Program-made: the position numbers and the translations under genes | Assembly: GCA_958428295.1 (NCBI GenBank) | Contig: CAUAFL010000002.1 | Coordinates: forward strand, 54,012 to 118,011 | Direction of reading: 5' to 3' | Origin: an uncultured Bacillota bacterium | GTDB lineage: Bacteria; Bacillota_I; Bacilli_A; RF39; UBA660 | DNA: 64,000 nt | Notes under the pieces: model-generated | The model's database searches: none | What the model saw: the letters and a program-made list of their open reading frames with translations, nothing else | Told to the model about the DNA's origin: nothing | In this document: positions 25,574 through 34,229 of the stretch, piece after piece | Position numbering within the stretch: position 1 is the first letter of the stretch | Layout of the letters: each line of letters starts with the position of its first letter

Positions 25574-27790
25574 ATGAGAGGGCTAAAAGAAAAAAAGGGT
25601 TTTACGTTTGTAGAATTATTAGCTGTGATTATCATTTTAGGTATCGTTGTTGCAGCCGTTTTATTTTCGGTTTCTAAATTGTTAGATGATTCTCGTAAAA
25701 AGTATTATGATGGTCAGGAAAGTACGTTAATTTTAGCTGGAAAAGAATATTTTGGTGATTATCGTAGTAAATTACCAAAAGAAATTGGAAGTACGAATTT
25801 TGTAACGTTAACAACGTTAGTAGCGGAAAAATATATTGATCCTATTTACAATCATAATAAACAAGTGTGCTCTGGTGATACCACCAAAGTTTATGTTCAA
25901 AAGGTCAGTGAAAAAGAATTTCAGTATTATGCAATTTTAGATTGTCCATCTTATCAGACAGTAGCTGATACGAATGGCCCAGTCATCTCTTTTATTCCTA
26001 ATAAAGCCATCACTAATCAAGCTGTCAAGGTGACCATGAAAATACAGGATAATCAACAAGTTGCTAGCTATCGCTATGATGTTTATAAAAATGGCATTAA
26101 AAATACCACTTTATCACTTTCTAATTTTCAGGTGGTTCATCAGGAGGTAACTTCTCATCAAGTACAACTGACTTTACCTATTGAAAAGGATCAGGAAAAT
26201 AAGTATTATCTTGTTGGTTATGCCCTTGATGGTCATGGAAATAGTAGTAGCAAAAAATCAGGAATGTATGTTATTGATGCCAAAGCTCCTGACTGTTCTT
26301 CTATTACCTTTACGCCAGAAGGTGGTAGTGATATCTGGTATGAGGAAGATCTTTCTCTTACCATTGATAAGTTGCCAAAAGATACGGCTAAGTGGGAATG
26401 GTATACAGCCTTTGGGGCAGGTCTTTATAGTAAACAAAAAACATTGACCGGACCTTCTAAGTTAGTGACCTCGTTTACGAAAGAGGGAAAGAATTTTGGA
26501 AAGGTAAAAGTGTACGATCAGGCAATGAATAGTTGTGAAAAGACAGCACAGTATAATTTAGAAAAAATACCAGTTATTCGTAAATTAACGGTTACTAGTC
26601 AAGATTCACAGTATCATTCTATTCATACCAATATTACTATTGAATTAGAGAAAGTGCCGTCTACTCCTTTACAGATGAAATTGTCAACCACAGGTTATGC
26701 TTCTGTTACTGATAGTGATTTTACTGCTTATCGCGCTAATTCTACATTGGATGTGGGCAATAACCAAGACGGTAGTACTAAGACTGTATATTTAACTTTA
26801 AAAACGCAAAGTGGGAAATTAATAAAAAAAGAGGTTAATTATACTTTGTATAAAAATTGTACAGAGACAAAATTTATTAGTTCTAGTACTAGTAGTTGTA
26901 GTGCAAGATGTGGCTCTGGTGTTCAGACGACAACGATTTCTTATCAAGATATTTATACTGCTAGTAGCTGTCCAAGTGAGATTCAAACAACTGCTTGTAA
27001 TGCACAGGATTGTTGTAGTCAAACCATAGAAAGTGGATCTTGGAAAGATGTAACAGCATGTAGTCAAGTTTGTGGAACAACGGGGGTAAAAACACAAGAA
27101 ATTAATTTGGTTTCCTATTATGATAATGGAGTTAGTTGTGGGACTAAGAAAAATACCGCTGTTGCTTGTAATCGTTTTGATTGTTGTAATGCGACTAGAC
27201 GAGTAGAAGGCGCTTGGGGTGATTGTAGTAAAAGTTGTGGCGAGGGCACTCAGACGCGTTCTGTTCAACTTTATTCGCAACACAATAATCAGTATTGTAG
27301 TGCGCTTACGGAAAAGAGAAGTTGCAAATTGAAAGATTGTACCAATGTGACTATTAAAAATAAGGATTATCATATTTGTCCTGAAGACCAGAATAGGCCA
27401 ACAGAGGCGCAGTGTAATAGTTCAAAAGAAAGTTATAATGGTTTGTTTGTAAGTAATGTCAGAAAGCAAAATGGAACTGAGGTTTGTTTTCATTATCGTC
27501 TACATATGAATGTTAGTAGTGTTACATGGGATGGTAATTGTACGGGAAGAGCACTTTGTGTCGCAAGGGCTTCTAACAATTCATGTAGCCAAATTATTAA
27601 GCGATTTAATGTTGGTTCCGCTAATTGGCTTTCCTTAGGTGATAATATCAGCGGCGATACATGTATTGACGTTGATGGTTGGACGAGCGGAAATTATAAA
27701 TTGATTGTGAAATCAACTGGAGGTTGTGATAGTAAGAAATTTTGTTTTATGGATTTGAATAATGTAGTTATGTTTAATATTTCAGGATAG
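25574..27790 (+). CDS. Large pseudopilin with thrombospondin-1-like repeats
   Basis: The 738-residue protein begins with a type IV prepilin leader: basic residues, then KKG|FTFVELLAVIIILG with the cleavage Gly and the Glu at +5, and a long helix. Residues about 150-430 look like beta-sandwich segments (DTNGPVISFIP, IDAKAPDCSS). Residues about 430-595 hold three Cys-rich repeats of thrombospondin type 1 character (SSCSARCGSGVQT, TACSQVCGTTGVKTQ, GAWGDCSKSCGEGTQTR), each closing with a Cys pair. A further Cys-containing domain ends the protein. Typical pseudopilins are 120-200 residues. It probably sits at a pilus tip or cell surface and binds something. No pilus assembly gene is nearby; the WG-repeat gene follows in the same direction. 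Confidence 0.85.
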   Translation: MRGLKEKKGFTFVELLAVIIILGIVVAAVLFSVSKLLDDSRKKYYDGQESTLILAGKEYFGDYRSKLPKEIGSTNFVTLTTLVAEKYIDPIYNHNKQVCSGDTTKVYVQKVSEKEFQYYAILDCPSYQTVADTNGPVISFIPNKAITNQAVKVTMKIQDNQQVASYRYDVYKNGIKNTTLSLSNFQVVHQEVTSHQVQLTLPIEKDQENKYYLVGYALDGHGNSSSKKSGMYVIDAKAPDCSSITFTPEGGSDIWYEEDLSLTIDKLPKDTAKWEWYTAFGAGLYSKQKTLTGPSKLVTSFTKEGKNFGKVKVYDQAMNSCEKTAQYNLEKIPVIRKLTVTSQDSQYHSIHTNITIELEKVPSTPLQMKLSTTGYASVTDSDFTAYRANSTLDVGNNQDGSTKTVYLTLKTQSGKLIKKEVNYTLYKNCTETKFISSSTSSCSARCGSGVQTTTISYQDIYTASSCPSEIQTTACNAQDCCSQTIESGSWKDVTACSQVCGTTGVKTQEINLVSYYDNGVSCGTKKNTAVACNRFDCCNATRRVEGAWGDCSKSCGEGTQTRSVQLYSQHNNQYCSALTEKRSCKLKDCTNVTIKNKDYHICPEDQNRPTEAQCNSSKESYNGLFVSNVRKQNGTEVCFHYRLHMNVSSVTWDGNCTGRALCVARASNNSCSQIIKRFNVGSANWLSLGDNISGDTCIDVDGWTSGNYKLIVKSTGGCDSKKFCFMDLNNVVMFNISG

Positions 27791-27804
27791 TAAAGGAGCC
27801 AAGG

Positions 27805-29076
27805 ATGAAAAAAGGGGTAATTTTATTAAGCAGTCTTGCGATTGGGCTAGTACTTATAGGATTAGGAACTTTCTATTTTCAAAAGAAAGATCATCTGTTA
27901 TTAGAGGCGGGTGTGGTAGGTGTATATCAAGAAGGATTTGTAGCCGTGCATCATGCTACTACTTTACAATATGTTAGTCGAACGGGAAAAGTAATTTATG
28001 AAGGTCATTATGTTCTTGGTAATGATGTAGATTCACTTACCGATTTTGTCTTTCATGACGGTTTGGCCCCCTTCCCAAAAGGTGGTAAATTTGGTCTTCT
28101 TAATATCAAAGGCGAACAAGTGATAGCTGCTAACTATGAGTCTTTAATAGTTATTACTAATAAGTTATTCATTGCTACTAAGGAGGGAAAGACCTTTTTA
28201 ATGAATGATGAAGAAGAACCACTCAGTGCATTTTTTGATGCTGTGGAAGTGGCTTTCGATTATTTTATTGTGACGAAAGGGGAACAACAAGGATTGATTG
28301 ACCAAAAGGGACAAGAAGTTTTACCTTTCCAACAAGAAACGTTACGAGGGGTGGGAAGAAATTCAAGAGCAACTTATATCCTAAGGGAAGATGCTTTGTT
28401 ACAAGATCAAGCTCATATCTATCAAATAAAAAATTCCCTAGCAACCATTGTTTCAGTTGAGCCATTTAGTTATTTTGTAGCAGTCGATGATAGCTATTTA
28501 TATTTACAAAAGCAAAGTGGCCAATCAATCATCTATGATTTAGAAAAGCAGACAACAATTTCTTTTCCATCTGATTACTTTTTATTGAGTGCTTTTCAGA
28601 AAGATCTCATTGCAGTTAGTGATAGTAGAGGACAAGTTGGTTTTTTAAACCGTCAAGGGCAAGAGGTTATTCCGTTAAATTATGGAATAACAAGCGAGAC
28701 TGTTTTTGATCCTTATGGTTATTTAGTGGTAGCGAAAGATGATGGTTATGGGTTAATTAATCAACAACAAAAAGAGCTATTGCCCTGTCGTTATTTGCAA
28801 GTGTTAGTGTTAGATACGAATGTTTTTGGTGTTTCTTTGCAAAAAGAGAAGTTATCACTGATTGATAATAAGGGAAATAAAATCGGGGAGGAAGTTTATG
28901 AAAATATTCAGTCAACGGTACAGCCTACTTATTTTATCGTTAAGCAACATGGAAAATATGGTCTGATTGATAAAAAGGGGAGAGCTGTCTATCAACCTCT
29001 TTATGATTCCATTATCGTCCAAGAAGAAGCAATCATTGTAAAACGAGGAGCTGAATATTTATTTTGGTTTCTGTAA
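27805..29076 (+). CDS. WG-repeat protein with N-terminal membrane anchor
   Basis: The 423-residue protein has an N-terminal helix (VILLSSLAIGLVLIGLGTFYF) and then at least six WG/KWG-type repeats, visible as FGLLNIKGEQVIAANYESL, GLIDQKGQEVLPFQ, VGFLNRQGQEVIPLNYG, YGLINQQQKELLPCRY and YGLIDKKGRAVYQPLYDSI. Such repeats build a beta-rich scaffold, commonly extracytoplasmic in gut bacteria, whose partner is usually unknown. It starts 14 bases after the TSP1-like pseudopilin with AAAGGAG, so they are probably co-transcribed and may work together at the surface. Confidence 0.85.
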   Translation: MKKGVILLSSLAIGLVLIGLGTFYFQKKDHLLLEAGVVGVYQEGFVAVHHATTLQYVSRTGKVIYEGHYVLGNDVDSLTDFVFHDGLAPFPKGGKFGLLNIKGEQVIAANYESLIVITNKLFIATKEGKTFLMNDEEEPLSAFFDAVEVAFDYFIVTKGEQQGLIDQKGQEVLPFQQETLRGVGRNSRATYILREDALLQDQAHIYQIKNSLATIVSVEPFSYFVAVDDSYLYLQKQSGQSIIYDLEKQTTISFPSDYFLLSAFQKDLIAVSDSRGQVGFLNRQGQEVIPLNYGITSETVFDPYGYLVVAKDDGYGLINQQQKELLPCRYLQVLVLDTNVFGVSLQKEKLSLIDNKGNKIGEEVYENIQSTVQPTYFIVKQHGKYGLIDKKGRAVYQPLYDSIIVQEEAIIVKRGAEYLFWFL

Positions 29077-29128
29077 GACCCTACCCGTATTGTGCGTTTG
29101 AAAAAGTACAAGTAATTACAAGAAGTAG

Positions 29129-29158
29129 TTGTATAAAAGAGACTTTGTGTGTTATAAT
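29129..29158 (+). promoter_or_regulatory. Promoter of the structured RNA
   Basis: TTGTAT (29129-29134) and TATAAT (29153-29158) with an 18-base spacer place transcription start near 29165, at the 5' strand of the closing stem of the RNA below. Confidence 0.7.
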
Positions 29159-29164
29159 AAAGTT

Positions 29165-29353
29165 GTCTGAGGAAGACGCGATGGACACAAGTATAAAACC
29201 GACTAAATTGACGATAAGGGAGCATTGATGATTGTCTCGTTTGTGTTGAATACCTTTTCATAGATTAGGGATCCTAGAAAACGGACTACGTGCACCCACC
29301 TGTACTTACGTATAGGTTTTATCGTTGGTCTTGAACGCTTTCTTGGACTTTTT
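29165..29353 (+). ncRNA. ssrS: Structured small RNA, candidate 6S RNA
   Basis: A promoter-driven unit of about 189 nt with no credible reading frame. Its ends pair: GGAAG (29171-29175) with the CTTTC region near 29338, GCG (29178-29180) with CGC (29336-29338 area), CAAG (29188-29191) with CTTG (29330-29333), and ATAAAACC (29193-29200) with GGTTTTAT (29315-29322). An inner hairpin TACGTGCA/TGTA..CGTA encloses CCCACC. TTTTTA follows the 3' strand. Size, a long rod interrupted by bulges and an independent promoter and terminator fit 6S RNA, which binds sigma-A RNA polymerase. I see no T-box, RNase P or SRP signature. The family name is an inference and needs a covariance search. Confidence 0.5.
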
Positions 29354-29371
29354 ATTTTGTTTTAAAAGAGT

Positions 29372-29400
29372 TTGCATATATTATGATGATGTGTTATAAT
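29372..29400 (+). promoter_or_regulatory. Promoter of rplS
   Basis: TTGCAT (29372-29377) and TATAAT (29395-29400) are 17 bases apart. The roughly 70-nt leader before rplS might carry an L19 leader element, but I cannot draw a convincing one. Confidence 0.8.
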
Positions 29401-29475
29401 TAAAAACGTCAAAAAAAGATGTTCCGCTTACTGGTAATAGTTATGAGCATTGGTTATAGGAAAAGGAGGAAAACG

Positions 29476-29820
29476 ATGAACGTAATTGACAAAATTAATG
29501 AAAAACAGATGAAAAATGAAGTTCCTGAGTTTCGTGTGGGAGACACGGTACGGGTCGATGTAAAAATCGTCGAAGGAAAAAGAGAACGAATTCAAGCGTT
29601 TGAAGGTATTGTCATTGGAAGACGTGGTGGCAGTGTTAGTGAAACGTTTACAGTTCGTAAAATTTCTTCTGGTGTAGGAGTAGAGAGAACTTTCCCTATT
29701 CATTCGCCAAAGATTGCGGGTATTACCGTTGTTAGACGTGGTAAAGTAAGACGTGCAAAACTTAACTTTTTACGTGGCATGGTTGGTCAATATCGCATTA
29801 AAGAAAGAGGACAACAATAA
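29476..29820 (+). CDS. rplS: Ribosomal protein L19
   Basis: The 114-residue 50S protein has the family signatures FRVGDTVRVDVKIVEGKRERIQAFEGIVI, GGSVSETFTVRKISSGVGVERTFP and GKVRRAKLNFLRG. The start is the ATG behind AAAGGAGG; an upstream in-frame extension lies in the leader. It is followed by lepB, and rbgA comes after the accessory island, an order seen (without the island) in many Firmicutes. A hairpin terminator overlaps its stop codon. Confidence 0.97.
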   Translation: MNVIDKINEKQMKNEVPEFRVGDTVRVDVKIVEGKRERIQAFEGIVIGRRGGSVSETFTVRKISSGVGVERTFPIHSPKIAGITVVRRGKVRRAKLNFLRGMVGQYRIKERGQQ

Positions 29821-29840
29821 GACCATTTGGTCTTATTTTT
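29816..29840 (+). terminator. Terminator of rplS
   Basis: ATAAGACC and GGTCTTAT form a stem around ATTT (29816-29835), followed by TTTTT. Confidence 0.8.
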
Positions 29841-29855
29841 CCTTTGAGGTGAAAA

Positions 29856-30368
29856 ATGAAAGCAAAGTTGAAAGAGTTAACTCCTTATATTACTATTCTT
29901 TTACTAGTTATTATTACTAAGGTATTTGTTGTCACTCCAATTCGGGTAAATGGTCCTTCCATGGAACCTACACTTTATGAGAAGGATATTATGATCCTCA
30001 ATAAGACGGCCTATTATTTTGCTGATCCTAAGCGTTTTGATATTGTTGTGGTAACGACTGCTGATAATTATTTAATTAAGCGAGTGATTGGCTTGCCGGG
30101 AGAGAAGATTACTTATAAAGATCATGCTCTTTATGTAAATGATAAATTAGTAGAGGAGCCTAAGAAGGTAAAACGTAAGGAAACAGAAGATTTTACTACT
30201 AGTGAATTAGGAAGTGAAGTTATTCCTGAGGATTGTTATTTGGTAATGGGAGATAATCGAGGGGCTTCTTATGATAGTAGAGCCTTAGGCTTTATTGAAA
30301 AATCACAAATACAAGGTCGAACAAGTTTAACTATTTTGCCGTTTAGTCGCATTGGTTGGAAGAAATAA
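29856..30368 (+). CDS. lepB: Signal peptidase I
   Basis: The 170-residue S26 peptidase removes signal peptides at the outer membrane face. A single N-terminal helix (ITILLLVIITKVFVVTPI) is followed by the catalytic Ser35 in GPSMEPT and Lys75 in NYLIKRVIG. The later conserved boxes are GDNRGASYDSRALGFI. The length fits the short Gram-positive class. It lies between rplS and the accessory island; its normal right-hand neighbour in related genomes would be rbgA. Confidence 0.95.
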   Translation: MKAKLKELTPYITILLLVIITKVFVVTPIRVNGPSMEPTLYEKDIMILNKTAYYFADPKRFDIVVVTTADNYLIKRVIGLPGEKITYKDHALYVNDKLVEEPKKVKRKETEDFTTSELGSEVIPEDCYLVMGDNRGASYDSRALGFIEKSQIQGRTSLTILPFSRIGWKK

Positions 30369-30445
30369 GGTACTTGTTTTGTCTTATAATAATTTTATTT
30401 CAAAATGTTAAAGAATCAAAGTTAGGAAGGTAGTAGTTTTAAAGG

Positions 30446-31654
30446 ATGAAGCAGTTATCTATTGTCGAAGCAAAGAATTGTATTTCTCAGATTTTTAATT
30501 TTATAGATAGTGGAAAGGTAGTATGGGATGATGATGTATTTTATGGTCATCCTGGTTTATATTTTTTTCATTCCAAGAAAGAATTTGAAGAGCAACTAAG
30601 ACAATCTTTAGTAAAAGATGTTTATGACCGTTATGATATTTATTATATTACCAACAAATTGATAAAATATATGTTAGGAAAGTATGACTCACATACCAAG
30701 GTTAAGTTTACTGAAGTTACTCATTTGCCCATTAAATTTCTTATGAAAGAGGAAAGCATATATATTATTAATTTATCAAGTGAGTTAGCCGATTTGATTG
30801 GTTCTTCTGTTACAGCAATAAATGGGGTTAACATTAGGGAAATACTACAACAATTGGAGGACATTACGGGATATTCAACCATAGAATTTTTGCATGTTAG
30901 TCAAGAGTCTGCTTTGGCTACTGCCGATATCTTAAAGTCATTACCTAGTCTTGATAGCCATTTGCAAACTATAACCTTTCAGGTAGTAAAAAATGGAAAG
31001 ACGGAAGAGATTGTATTTGATCTTACTAAGCCATTAAAAGATGATAAGCGAAGTGTGCCTGAAAATTATTCTTATGAAATAGTTGAAAACTGTATTGTTA
31101 TTCATTATCACTATTGTAAAGATAAAGAAAAAATGGTTCATTTAATTGAAACAATGAAGGTAATAGCGAAGAAACATAAAATAGAAAATTATATCGTAGA
31201 TTTACGAGATAATGGTGGTGGCTTTTCTGATGTTGTTAAGCCATTGGTTGACTATCTAAAAGATAAAAAAGTGGTCGTGCTTATCAATGAAAAAGTTTTT
31301 TCCAGTGGTCGTATGGCCTTTGTAGATTTAAAAAATATTGGTGCCTATTCTATTGGAACGGATATTAGTACTTCTTTAAATTGTTTTGGTAACGTTCCGG
31401 GTGAATTGAGGATCGATGACTTGGATTTAGTGGTTAAACGTAGTTCAACTTATTGGTTGTATCATAGCGATTATACATGTGAAGGGTATAGAAAAGATTC
31501 TTTTTCTACGTATTTTAAAACAAGAACAGAGCTTTTAGAACCCATTATTTTGCATCCAGATGAATATGTTGATTTATCCATAGAAGATGTTTTAACTAAT
31601 AATGATTTACAACTAGTAGCAGCAATAGCACATTTCAGTAATAACGGAAATTAG
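30446..31654 (+). CDS. S41-family peptidase-like protein, apparently cytosolic
   Basis: The 402-residue protein carries the C-terminal processing peptidase (S41) core: YIVDLRDNGGGFSDVVKPLVDYL, then VFSSGRMAFVDLKNIGAYSIGTD, where the catalytic Ser is expected in the SSG segment. A short PDZ-like region may be present around SELADLIGSSVTAINGVNIREILQQL. I see no signal peptide or membrane helix, unusual for S41 peptidases of the CtpA type. A stop codon just upstream fixes the start at or after 30446, and its ribosome site is weak. It is the first gene of the island between lepB and rbgA. Confidence 0.78.
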   Translation: MKQLSIVEAKNCISQIFNFIDSGKVVWDDDVFYGHPGLYFFHSKKEFEEQLRQSLVKDVYDRYDIYYITNKLIKYMLGKYDSHTKVKFTEVTHLPIKFLMKEESIYIINLSSELADLIGSSVTAINGVNIREILQQLEDITGYSTIEFLHVSQESALATADILKSLPSLDSHLQTITFQVVKNGKTEEIVFDLTKPLKDDKRSVPENYSYEIVENCIVIHYHYCKDKEKMVHLIETMKVIAKKHKIENYIVDLRDNGGGFSDVVKPLVDYLKDKKVVVLINEKVFSSGRMAFVDLKNIGAYSIGTDISTSLNCFGNVPGELRIDDLDLVVKRSSTYWLYHSDYTCEGYRKDSFSTYFKTRTELLEPIILHPDEYVDLSIEDVLTNNDLQLVAAIAHFSNNGN

Positions 31655-31813
31655 TTACATAAAAATATCGTGCAGCTCAAAAATGAAGTTAAAAAGGGTG
31701 TAAAGAGTCATTTGGTATATATTTTAGATGTAAAACAGAAAGCAGCAACACTTAAATTTTGGCATTAGAATAATTGTTGTAGATGGGATTTAATGCTAAG
31801 TGGAGAAGGAGAA

Positions 31814-32206
31814 ATGAAAGTAATAACAATTAAACAACCTTGGGCGACATTAATTGCGGAAGGTTATAAGGAATATGAATTTAGAACTTGGAAAACAAAA
31901 TATCGGGGTGAAATATTGATACATGCAGGGAAAGGTCTAGATAAAACCAATCTAGAAAGATTTAAATATTTAAACTTAGATTATCCAATAGGAAAAATAA
32001 TTGCAAAGGCAACGATTACAGATTGTGTTAAAGTCGATGATCATTTAAGAGAAATATTAGCAAAAAGAGATCCAATCGTATATAAAGGTATTGTTAGTAA
32101 AACATCGAATAATTGGGATGGATATGGTTTTAAATTAGAAAATGTTGAAAAAGTAGTTTCTATTGAGGTAAATGGTAAACTAGGTCTTTGGGAGTATGAT
32201 TATTAA
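31814..32206 (+). CDS. ASCH-domain protein
   Basis: The 130-residue protein is of the ASCH fold: MKVITIKQPWATLIAEGYKEYEFRTWKTKYRGEILIHAGKG, a central DYPIGKIIAKATITDCVKV and a C-terminal WDGYGFKLENVEKV..GKLGLWEY. ASCH domains resemble PUA RNA-binding domains; some hydrolyse modified nucleosides such as N4-acetylcytidine and others are phage- or island-borne. The start follows GGAGAAGGAG. Arg codons here are mostly AGA, unlike the flanking core genes, which supports foreign origin of the island. Confidence 0.85.
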   Translation: MKVITIKQPWATLIAEGYKEYEFRTWKTKYRGEILIHAGKGLDKTNLERFKYLNLDYPIGKIIAKATITDCVKVDDHLREILAKRDPIVYKGIVSKTSNNWDGYGFKLENVEKVVSIEVNGKLGLWEYDY

Positions 32207-32421
32207 AACAATTATTAAATTGGTAAATACAAAAGTACTAAGAGATATTATGATAAGAATAGTTGGTTTGTTGTAGATAGTTAAATTTTCATTTTTTGCT
32301 ATATGTTTGAAATAGTCTTTGATAATAAAACTGAAATAATAGAAAACCGCATTTGCAATATTTAATTTAGAAAGTTTTAATGATGACTATATAAGTTGGA
32401 TCGGGAAGGAAACTAAAACAA

Positions 32422-32850
32422 ATGGATGAGGAAAGATTAAGACATTCACTTGCTGTGGCTCGTAAAATGGTAGAGATTGCTAAAGAATATAAATTAAGTG
32501 ATAGTGATATCATAAAGTGTTTTTTAATAGGCTATAATCATGATATTGGCTATGAATTTAGCAAAGATGGTATTAATCATAATATAATAGGTGGAAAAAT
32601 ATTAAAAAACAATACTGTTTCTTTTTGGAGAGAAATATATTATCATGGTAAAATACAAAATGAATATAAATCAGAGTTTTTAGATATTTTAAATATGGCA
32701 GATATGCAAATAGATAGATTTGGAGATGACATAGGTTATGATAAAAGATTAGAAGATATTAAAGATAGGTATGGTGTAGATTCGAAAGTGTATATTGATT
32801 GTTCTAAATTAATATCTGCATTAAAAAGAAAGAATAATATGAATGAATAA
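32422..32850 (+). CDS. HD-domain phosphohydrolase
   Basis: The 142-residue protein has an HD-domain pattern: RHSLAVARKMVEIA, then FLIGYNHDIGYEF with the His-Asp pair, a His region (GINHNIIGGKIL) and NMADMQIDRFG carrying the final Asp. These are the metal ligands of small metal-dependent phosphohydrolases. Substrate is unknown. It is AT-rich with AGA-dominated Arg codons, as in its island neighbours. A 215-base gap before it holds no recognisable gene. Confidence 0.75.
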   Translation: MDEERLRHSLAVARKMVEIAKEYKLSDSDIIKCFLIGYNHDIGYEFSKDGINHNIIGGKILKNNTVSFWREIYYHGKIQNEYKSEFLDILNMADMQIDRFGDDIGYDKRLEDIKDRYGVDSKVYIDCSKLISALKRKNNMNE

Positions 32851-32851
32851 T

Positions 32852-32915
32852 AAAAGAAAGTGAAACAAATGGAAAATAATAATCGACAAAATCAGTCAAA
32901 TATCAACTGGTTGAT
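32852..32915 (+). pseudogene. Duplicated 5' end of rbgA
   Basis: From the ATG at 32870 the sequence reads MENNNRQNQSNIN before diverging and stopping. Intact rbgA at 35033 reads MENRQNPTNIN. Apart from a 6-base insertion, 34 of the first 36 aligned bases agree, and the ribosome-site region is also similar. This is a diverged copy of the rbgA start about 2.16 kb upstream of the intact gene. It marks the left edge of an inserted segment (to about 35016) or a recombination with a related sequence. Confidence 0.75.
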
Positions 32916-32937
32916 TACGATTTAATTAAGAACTTCC

Positions 32938-32966
32938 ATAAATCCTTATTTTATAAGGATTTATTA
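32938..32966 (+). terminator. Perfect hairpin inside the island
   Basis: ATAAATCCTTA and TAAGGATTTAT are exact inverted copies around a short T-rich loop, followed by a weak T-run (TAGAATTTT). It may be a terminator placed at the boundary after the rbgA fragment. Confidence 0.5.
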
Positions 32967-33097
32967 GAATTTTGATAATGCATATTTTATATAAAAAATA
33001 GCGAAAATCAGCGGATATATGTTGTTTTTAACAAAAATACAAGTAGGAAATATAGTGGTGATTACGCCGTTTAAGAACATATAAAAAGGAGGTAAAT

Positions 33098-34134
33098 ATG
33101 AAGAGAAAAAACAAAATAACAATTAGGTCTAGTGCTGCTGAATATTTAACATTTATTGCTGCAACTGGAGATGATAAAGAAGCAATTGAAGTGAGATACG
33201 AAGATGAAAATATTTGGCTTACTCAAAAAATGTTGTCTACTTTATATAATGTAGAAATTAACACAATAAATTATCATATAAAAAAGATATATAATGATAA
33301 TGAATTAACTGAAGATTCAACTATTCGAAAATTTCGAATAGTTCAAAAAGAAGGAAATAGAGAAGTAGCAAGAGATGTTGTTCATTATAATTTGCAAATG
33401 ATTATTGCTTTAGGATTTAAGGTTGATAATGAAAGAGCCATACAATTTAGAAAATGGGCAAATGAAATAGTTAAAGAATATACTATTAAAGGCTTTGCAA
33501 TGGATGATGAAAGACTTAAAAATAGCGGTTCAATTTTAACTGAAAAATATTTTGATGAATTGCTTGAAAGAATTAGGGAAATTAGACTATCTGAAAGAAG
33601 ATTTTATCAAAAGGTAACAGATATCTATGCTACAAGTATTGATTATGATAGAAATTCAAAAACAACATTAGAATTCTTTAAAAAAGTTCAAAACAAAATG
33701 CACTTTGCTGTAACTGGTAATACAGCAGCTGAAATTATATATACTAGAGCTGATTCTAATAAGGAGCATATGGGTCTTACTAATTGGTCTGATGCTCCAA
33801 ATGGCAAAATCATTAAAAGTGATGTTGTAATTGCTAAAAATTATTTAAGTGAAGAAGAATTGTTTCCGCTTATCTTGATTTAGCTGAAAGTAGAGCAATA
33901 AGGCATGTGCCTATGACAATGGAAGATTGGTCAAATAGATTAGATGAATTTTTAAAACTTACTGATAGAGAAATATTACAAGATGCTGGAAAAACATCTC
34001 ATGAAATAGCTTGTGATAAAGCAGAATCTGAATTTGAAAAATATAGAATAATACAAGATCAAATATATATTAGTGATTTTGACAAATATATAAATGAACT
34101 TGAAAAACTTGATGTAAGTGATAAAAGTGAATAA
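33098..34134 (+). pseudogene. RhuM-family gene, frameshifted
   Basis: The first frame (33098-33883) encodes a RhuM-type protein: SAAEYLTFIAATG, IEVRYEDENIWLTQKMLSTLYNVEINTINYHIKKI, STIRKFRIVQKEGNREV and FRKWANEIVKEYTIKGFAMDDERLK. It breaks after LSEEEL. A second frame resumes as YLDLAESRAIRHVPMTMEDWSNRLDEFL and runs to 34134. In relatives about ten residues separate those two segments; here only eight bases do, so an internal deletion of a non-multiple of three has shifted the frame. RhuM proteins are common on genomic islands; their role is unclear. A truncated product from the first frame remains possible. Confidence 0.8.
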
Positions 34135-34229
34135 TTATATTATTTTAAACTTAAAAATGAGTAGAAATAATAATTGCACATTTAATATTAAATATATTTG
34201 AATATATAATTAATTTGGAGTGTGGTTTT

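Noticed and set aside
26819..27373. A 184-codon open frame on the minus strand inside the TSP1-like pseudopilin
   Set aside because: It is the antisense of Cys/Ser/Thr-rich coding sequence, has no ribosome site and shows a low-complexity composition.
29165..29475. T-box or other riboswitch controlling rplS
   Set aside because: No T-box sequence (AGGGTGGAACCGCG-like) or known aptamer core is seen, and rplS has its own strong promoter after the structured RNA ends.
33907..34134. A separate 75-residue gene after rhuM
   Set aside because: Its sequence is the C-terminal part of RhuM proteins in another frame and the coding similarity continues upstream of its first ATG, so it is part of the broken gene.
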